Source: Carya illinoinensis (taxonomy: Eukaryota > Streptophyta > Magnoliopsida > Fagales > Juglandaceae). Taken from it: 64,000 bases of DNA. Positions 58,701 to 64,000 of the stretch are shown here, piece by piece. Within the stretch, counting starts at the first letter, position 1, and each line of letters opens with the position of its first letter. The notes beneath the pieces are model-generated. The model saw nothing but the letters and a program-made list of their open reading frames with translations, was not told the origin of the DNA and did no database searches. A program made the translations under genes and the position numbers. Where the stretch lies: NCBI RefSeq assembly GCF_018687715.1, contig NC_056755.1, positions 25,498,501 to 25,562,500 on the forward strand. Direction: 5' to 3'.

Positions 58701-61700
58701 CAGCACATTTCGACAAAAGGAATGTCAATGGAACAGACAAGTCACAGCCAATCGCCACCTGCGCGCACCTCCATGTGCATTGCAACTAATCGGCCCAAAA
58801 GCCAACGCCCTTTACACCATTTTCTCAAGGGAAATCTCATCAAATGCGTCCATGATTAAAGCCTTACAGCTCATTTCTAGCACTGAACGAATTGACTCGA
58901 ATAAACCTATCTTTTCTATCACTGTTCCAATTGTAGCCCCCATTCAGCATACAAACGGTTTCCCTCAAGCCGAAGAAGTGCCACACGCCCCACACGTTCT
59001 CATCTCACCATGGTTGAGCTTCTAACTTGAGTTGAGGGCATTAATCAACTCACAAGTCAATAGTCATCTCTAAACCGTGTTTTCAGGTTAATTTCCTTTT
59101 TAATTCTTTCTTAGCTTATATATGTGGACCTTACGACTTCTATTCTTGTTCTTTATCAATCTAAGAGTGAATTAGTGGATTGGAATTGATCCACGACATT
59201 TCCGTTGAAGGAATGTCATTCCAACGCCCAAGTCCCCGCCAATCGCCACCTTGGTGCACATCCATGTGCATTGCAACTAATCAGCCCCTAACCCATGCCT
59301 TTTATATTATTTTCTCAAGTGAAATCTCATGAAATGCCTCCCACCTTAACCCTTCCAGCTGATTGATAGAAATGGACGAATTGGCCCCCGAACAGACCCG
59401 CCTTTTCTTTCGTTCTTCCAATCGCAGCCCACATAAGCCCCACCATCGGTTTCCATCGAGCCCAAGAAGTGCCACATGTCCTTCATGACCACAACCTGCC
59501 ATTGTGAAGGTTTTAACTTAAGTTGACGGCATTAACAAACTTACAGGTGATTAGTCGTCTCTAAACGATGTTTTGAGCTTAATTTTCTTATTAATTCATT
59601 CTCGCCTTTTTTATACGGACCTTATGACTTTTATTGTTGTTTTTCATCATTCATAGAGTGTGAATTAGTGGATTAGAATTGATCCAACACATTTCAATAG
59701 ATGGAATACAATCCCACGTAGGTGCACCTGCATGTGCATTGGAACTAATCAGCCCAAAGCCCGAGCCTCTTAAACCATTTTCTCAAGGGCAATCTCACAT
59801 CACATCCATCCCTCATTAACACTCCTGGTTCGTTTCAGGCATTGGACGAATTGGCTCGAACAAACCCGTCTTTTCATGAATTCTTGCGCACATACGCCAA
59901 ACCATTGGTTTTCCTCGAGCCTAGGATGTGCCACACGGCCCTAAAGTTCTCATTCCACCATTGTTAGGTTTCTGAATAAAGTTGAGGGCATTAATCAACT
60001 CACTAGTGATTAGTCATCACAAAACCTTGTTCGGAACATAATTGCCCTTTTAATTCTATCTCACCTTTTCTAAATGAGCCTTACAAATTTAATTGTTGTT
60101 GTTCATCCTTCATAGAGTGAATTTGAAGATTACACTTGATCCAGCACATTTTGACAAAAGGAATGTCAATGGAACAGACAAGTCACAGCCAATCGCCACC
60201 TGCGCGCACCTCCATGTGCATTGCAACTAATCGGCCCAAAAGCCAACGCCCTTTACACCATTTTCTCAAGGGAAATCTCATCAAATGCGTCCATGATTAA
60301 AGCCTTACAGCTCATTTCTAGCACTGAACGAATTGACTCGAATAAACCTATCTTTTCTATCACTGTTCCAATTGTAGCCCCCATTCAGCATACAAACGGT
60401 TTCCCTCAAGCCGAAGAAGTGCCACACGCCCCACACGTTCTCATCTCACCATGGTTGAGCTTCTAACTTGAGTTGAGGGCATTAATCAACTCACAAGTCA
60501 ATAGTCATCTCTAAACCGTGTTTTCAGGTTAATTTCCTTTTTAATTCTTTCTTAGCTTATATATGTGGACCTTACGACTTCTATTCTTGTTCTTTATCAA
60601 TCTAAGAGTGAATTAGTGGATTGGAATTGATCCACGACATTTCCGTTGAAGGAATGTCATTCCAACGCCCAAGTCCCCGCCAATCGCCACCTTGGTGCAC
60701 ATCCATGTGCATTGCAACTAATCAGCCCCTAACCCATGCCTTTTATATTATTTTCTCAAGTGAAATCTCATGAAATGCCTCCCACCTTAACCCTTCCAGC
60801 TGATTGATAGAAATGGACGAATTGGCCCCCGAACAGACCCGCCTTTTCTTTCGTTCTTCCAATCGCAGCCCACATAAGCCCCACCATCGGTTTCCATCGA
60901 GCCCAAGAAGTGCCACATGTCCTTCATGACCACAACCTGCCATTGTGAAGGTTTTAACTTAAGTTGACGGCATTAACAAACTTACAGGTGATTAGTCGTC
61001 TCTAAACGATGTTTTGAGCTTAATTTTCTTATTAATTCATTCTCGCCTTTTTTATACGGACCTTATGACTTTTATTGTTGTTTTTCATCATTCATAGAGT
61101 GTGAATTAGTGGATTAGAATTGATCCAACACATTTCAATAGATGGAATACAATCCCACGTAGGTGCACCTGCATGTGCATTGGAACTAATCAGCCCAAAG
61201 CCCGAGCCTCTTAAACCATTTTCTCAAGGGCAATCTCACATCACATCCATCCCTCATTAACACTCCTGGTTCGTTTCAGGCATTGGACGAATTGGCTCGA
61301 ACAAACCCGTCTTTTCATGAATTCTTGCGCACATACGCCAAACCATTGGTTTTCCTCGAGCCTAGGATGTGCCACACGGCCCTAAAGTTCTCATTCCACC
61401 ATTGTTAGGTTTCTGAATAAAGTTGAGGGCATTAATCAACTCACTAGTGATTAGTCATCACAAAACCTTGTTCGGAACATAATTGCCCTTTTAATTCTAT
61501 CTCACCTTTTCTAAATGAGCCTTACAAATTTAATTGTTGTTGTTCATCCTTCATAGAGTGAATTTGAAGATTACACTTGATCCAGCACATTTCGACAAAA
61601 GGAATGTCAATGGAACAGACAAGTCACAGCCAATCGCCACCTGCGCGCACCTCCATGTGCATTGCAACTAATCGGCCCAAAAGCCAACGCCCTTTACACC

Positions 61701-63352
61701 ATTTTCTCAAGGGAAATCTCATCAAATGCGTCCATGATTAAAGCCTTACAGCTCATTTCTAGCACTGAACGAATTGACTCGAATAAACCTATCTTTTCTA
61801 TCACTGTTCCAATTGTAGCCCCCATTCAGCATACAAACGGTTTCCCTCAAGCCGAAGAAGTGCCACACGCCCCACACGTTCTCATCTCACCATGGTTGAG
61901 CTTCTAACTTGAGTTGAGGGCATTAATCAACTCACAAGTCAATAGTCATCTCTAAACCGTGTTTTCAGGTTAATTTCCTTTTTAATTCTTTCTTAGCTTA
62001 TATATGTGGACCTTACGACTTCTATTCTTGTTCTTTATCAATCTAAGAGTGAATTAGTGGATTGGAATTGATCCACGACATTTCCGTTGAAGGAATGTCA
62101 TTCCAACGCCCAAGTCCCCGCCAATCGCCACCTTGGTGCACATCCATGTGCATTGCAACTAATCAGCCCCTAACCCATGCCTTTTATATTATTTTCTCAA
62201 GTGAAATCTCATGAAATGCCTCCCACCTTAACCCTTCCAGCTGATTGATAGAAATGGACGAATTGGCCCCCGAACAGACCCGCCTTTTCTTTCGTTCTTC
62301 CAATCGCAGCCCACATAAGCCCCACCATCGGTTTCCATCGAGCCCAAGAAGTGCCACATGTCCTTCATGACCACAACCTGCCATTGTGAAGGTTTTAACT
62401 TAAGTTGACGGCATTAACAAACTTACAGGTGATTAGTCGTCTCTAAACGATGTTTTGAGCTTAATTTTCTTATTAATTCATTCTCGCCTTTTTTATACGG
62501 ACCTTATGACTTTTATTGTTGTTTTTCATCATTCATAGAGTGTGAATTAGTGGATTAGAATTGATCCAACACATTTCAATAGATGGAATACAATCCCACG
62601 TAGGTGCACCTGCATGTGCATTGGAACTAATCAGCCCAAAGCCCGAGCCTCTTAAACCATTTTCTCAAGGGCAATCTCACATCACATCCATCCCTCATTA
62701 ACACTCCTGGTTCGTTTCAGGCATTGGACGAATTGGCTCGAACAAACCCGTCTTTTCATGAATTCTTGCGCACATACGCCAAACCATTGGTTTTCCTCGA
62801 GCCTAGGATGTGCCACACGGCCCTAAAGTTCTCATTCCACCATTGTTAGGTTTCTGAATAAAGTTGAGGGCATTAATCAACTCACTAGTGATTAGTCATC
62901 ACAAAACCTTGTTCGGAACATAATTGCCCTTTTAATTCTATCTCACCTTTTCTAAATGAGCCTTACAAATTTAATTGTTGTTGTTCATCCTTCATAGAGT
63001 GAATTTGAAGATTACACTTGATCCAGCACATTTCGACAAAAGGAATGTCAATGGAACAGACAAGTCACAGCCAATCGCCACCTGCGCGCACCTCCATGTG
63101 CATTGCAACTAATCGGCCCAAAAGCCAACGCCCTTTACACCATTTTCTCAAGGGAAATCTCATCAAATGCGTCCATGATTAAAGCCTTACAGCTCATTTC
63201 TAGCACTGAACGAATTGACTCGAATAAACCTATCTTTTCTATCACTGTTCCAATTGTAGCCCCCATTCAGCATACAAACGGTTTCCCTCAAGCCGAAGAA
63301 GTGCCACACGCCCCACACGTTCTCATCTCACCATGGTTGAGCTTCTAACTTG

Positions 63353-64000
63353 AGTTGAGGGCATTAATCAACTCACAAGTCAATAGTCATCTCTAAACCG
63401 TGTTTTCAGGTTAATTTCCTTTTTAATTCTTTCTTAGCTTATATATGTGGACCTTACGACTTCTATTCTTGTTCTTTATCAATCTAAGAGTGAATTAGTG
63501 GATTGGAATTGATCCACGACATTTCCGTTGAAGGAATGTCATTCCAACGCCCAAGTCCCCGCCAATCGCCACCTTGGTGCACATCCATGTGCATTGCAAC
63601 TAATCAGCCCCTAACCCATGCCTTTTATATTATTTTCTCAAGTGAAATCTCATGAAATGCCTCCCACCTTAACCCTTCCAGCTGATTGATAGAAATGGAC
63701 GAATTGGCCCCCGAACAGACCCGCCTTTTCTTTCGTTCTTCCAATCGCAGCCCACATAAGCCCCACCATCGGTTTCCATCGAGCCCAAGAAGTGCCACAT
63801 GTCCTTCATGACCACAACCTGCCATTGTGAAGGTTTTAACTTAAGTTGACGGCATTAACAAACTTACAGGTGATTAGTCGTCTCTAAACGATGTTTTGAG
63901 CTTAATTTTCTTATTAATTCATTCTCGCCTTTTTTATACGGACCTTATGACTTTTATTGTTGTTTTTCATCATTCATAGAGTGTGAATTAGTGGATTAGA
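63353..64000. repeat. Partial HOR copy c40 at the window edge
   Basis: This contains a complete A monomer and the first 157 bp of B, cut by the end of the window. A has the CATTG allele. The array evidently continues to the right. Confidence 0.9.

Larger units (their letters stand above)
38991..63352. repeat. HOR block c28-c39, with the CATCG and TTCGG alleles
   Basis: This right-hand block is marked by CATCGTGAAG at the end of A (c28, c30-c36) and TTCGGAAC in C (c28, c30, c31, c33-c35, c37-c39). c29, c32 and c36 instead carry CCTTTCAA in C, as c27 does. Both alleles occur on both sides of the retrotransposon, so the block existed before the insertion. c37-c40 revert to CATTG in A. c37 has a private TTTTGAC near 60152. 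The retrotransposon at 45638-52702 lies inside c32. Confidence 0.82.
52703..64000. repeat. Trimeric HOR satellite array, right part
   Basis: The same array continues in the same orientation and register after the retrotransposon. It holds the rest of c32 (the end of its B and all of its C), c33-c39 complete (A starts at 53266, 54707, 56148, 57589, 59030, 60471 and 61912) and 648 bp of c40 (from 63353). The distance from the c32 A start (44755) to the c33 A start (53266) is 8511 bp. This equals 1441 plus the 7065-bp element plus a 5-bp target duplication, so no satellite was lost at the insertion. No gene was seen here. Confidence 0.97.

Noticed and set aside
1..64000. CRISPR array or prokaryotic content suggested by regular repeats
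   Set aside because: The period is 1441 bp with no unique spacers, and the only coding element is a eukaryotic Ty3/gypsy retrotransposon.
1..64000. CENP-B box in the satellite
   Set aside because: I looked for TTCG-N4-A-N2-CGGG in representative A, B and C monomers and found no match. Plant satellites usually lack it.
52708..64000. Second transposon or solo LTR on the right
   Set aside because: HOR spacing is exactly 1441 bp throughout c33-c39, which leaves no room for an insertion.

Overview
The window is eukaryotic, almost certainly plant, and contains no ordinary host gene. It is one long, highly homogeneous tandem satellite array with a single, apparently intact Ty3/gypsy LTR retrotransposon inserted in it. 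A plant source is suggested by the retrotransposon: its polyprotein architecture, a primer-binding site resembling plant initiator-Met tRNA, and a telo-box-like AGGGTTT motif in its LTR. The species cannot be named from sequence alone; a eudicot is my guess.

Satellite (1-45637 and 52703-64000). The repeating unit is a 1441-bp higher-order repeat (HOR) made of three diverged but homologous monomers, here called A (491 bp), B (459 bp) and C (491 bp). The window holds an 80-bp tail of one HOR, 39 complete HORs (c1-c39, one split by the transposon) and a 648-bp partial c40. HOR starts (first base of A) are 81, 1523, 2966, then every 1441 bp to 36109, then 37551, 38991, 40432, 41873, 43314, 44755 (split), 53266, 54707, 56148, 57589, 59030, 60471, 61912 and 63353. 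Copies differ from each other by only a few bases, while A, B and C differ heavily from one another by eye. A handful of shared variants divide the array into homogenisation blocks, which record local duplication and conversion. The short ORFs that recur in A and C are by-products of the repeat.

Retrotransposon (45638-52702, 7065 bp). It has two 815-bp LTRs that look identical by eye, a 5-bp target-site duplication (GTTTT), a primer-binding site, an 888-bp leader, one uninterrupted 1587-codon gag-pro-pol frame and a polypurine tract. The domain order is Gag, CCHC knuckle, protease, RT, RNase H and integrase, as in Ty3/gypsy (Metaviridae). The pol frame runs through the polypurine tract and 71 codons into the 3' LTR. 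That overlap, the RT/integrase character and the satellite location fit the centromeric chromovirus (CRM) clade. This placement is inference; an RT tree would settle it.

Taken together, a homogeneous HOR satellite carrying a very young CRM-like element is what a plant centromere core often looks like. The best reading is therefore a candidate functional centromere with an apparently little-changed or undescribed trimeric satellite family. A pericentromeric or subtelomeric block is not excluded.
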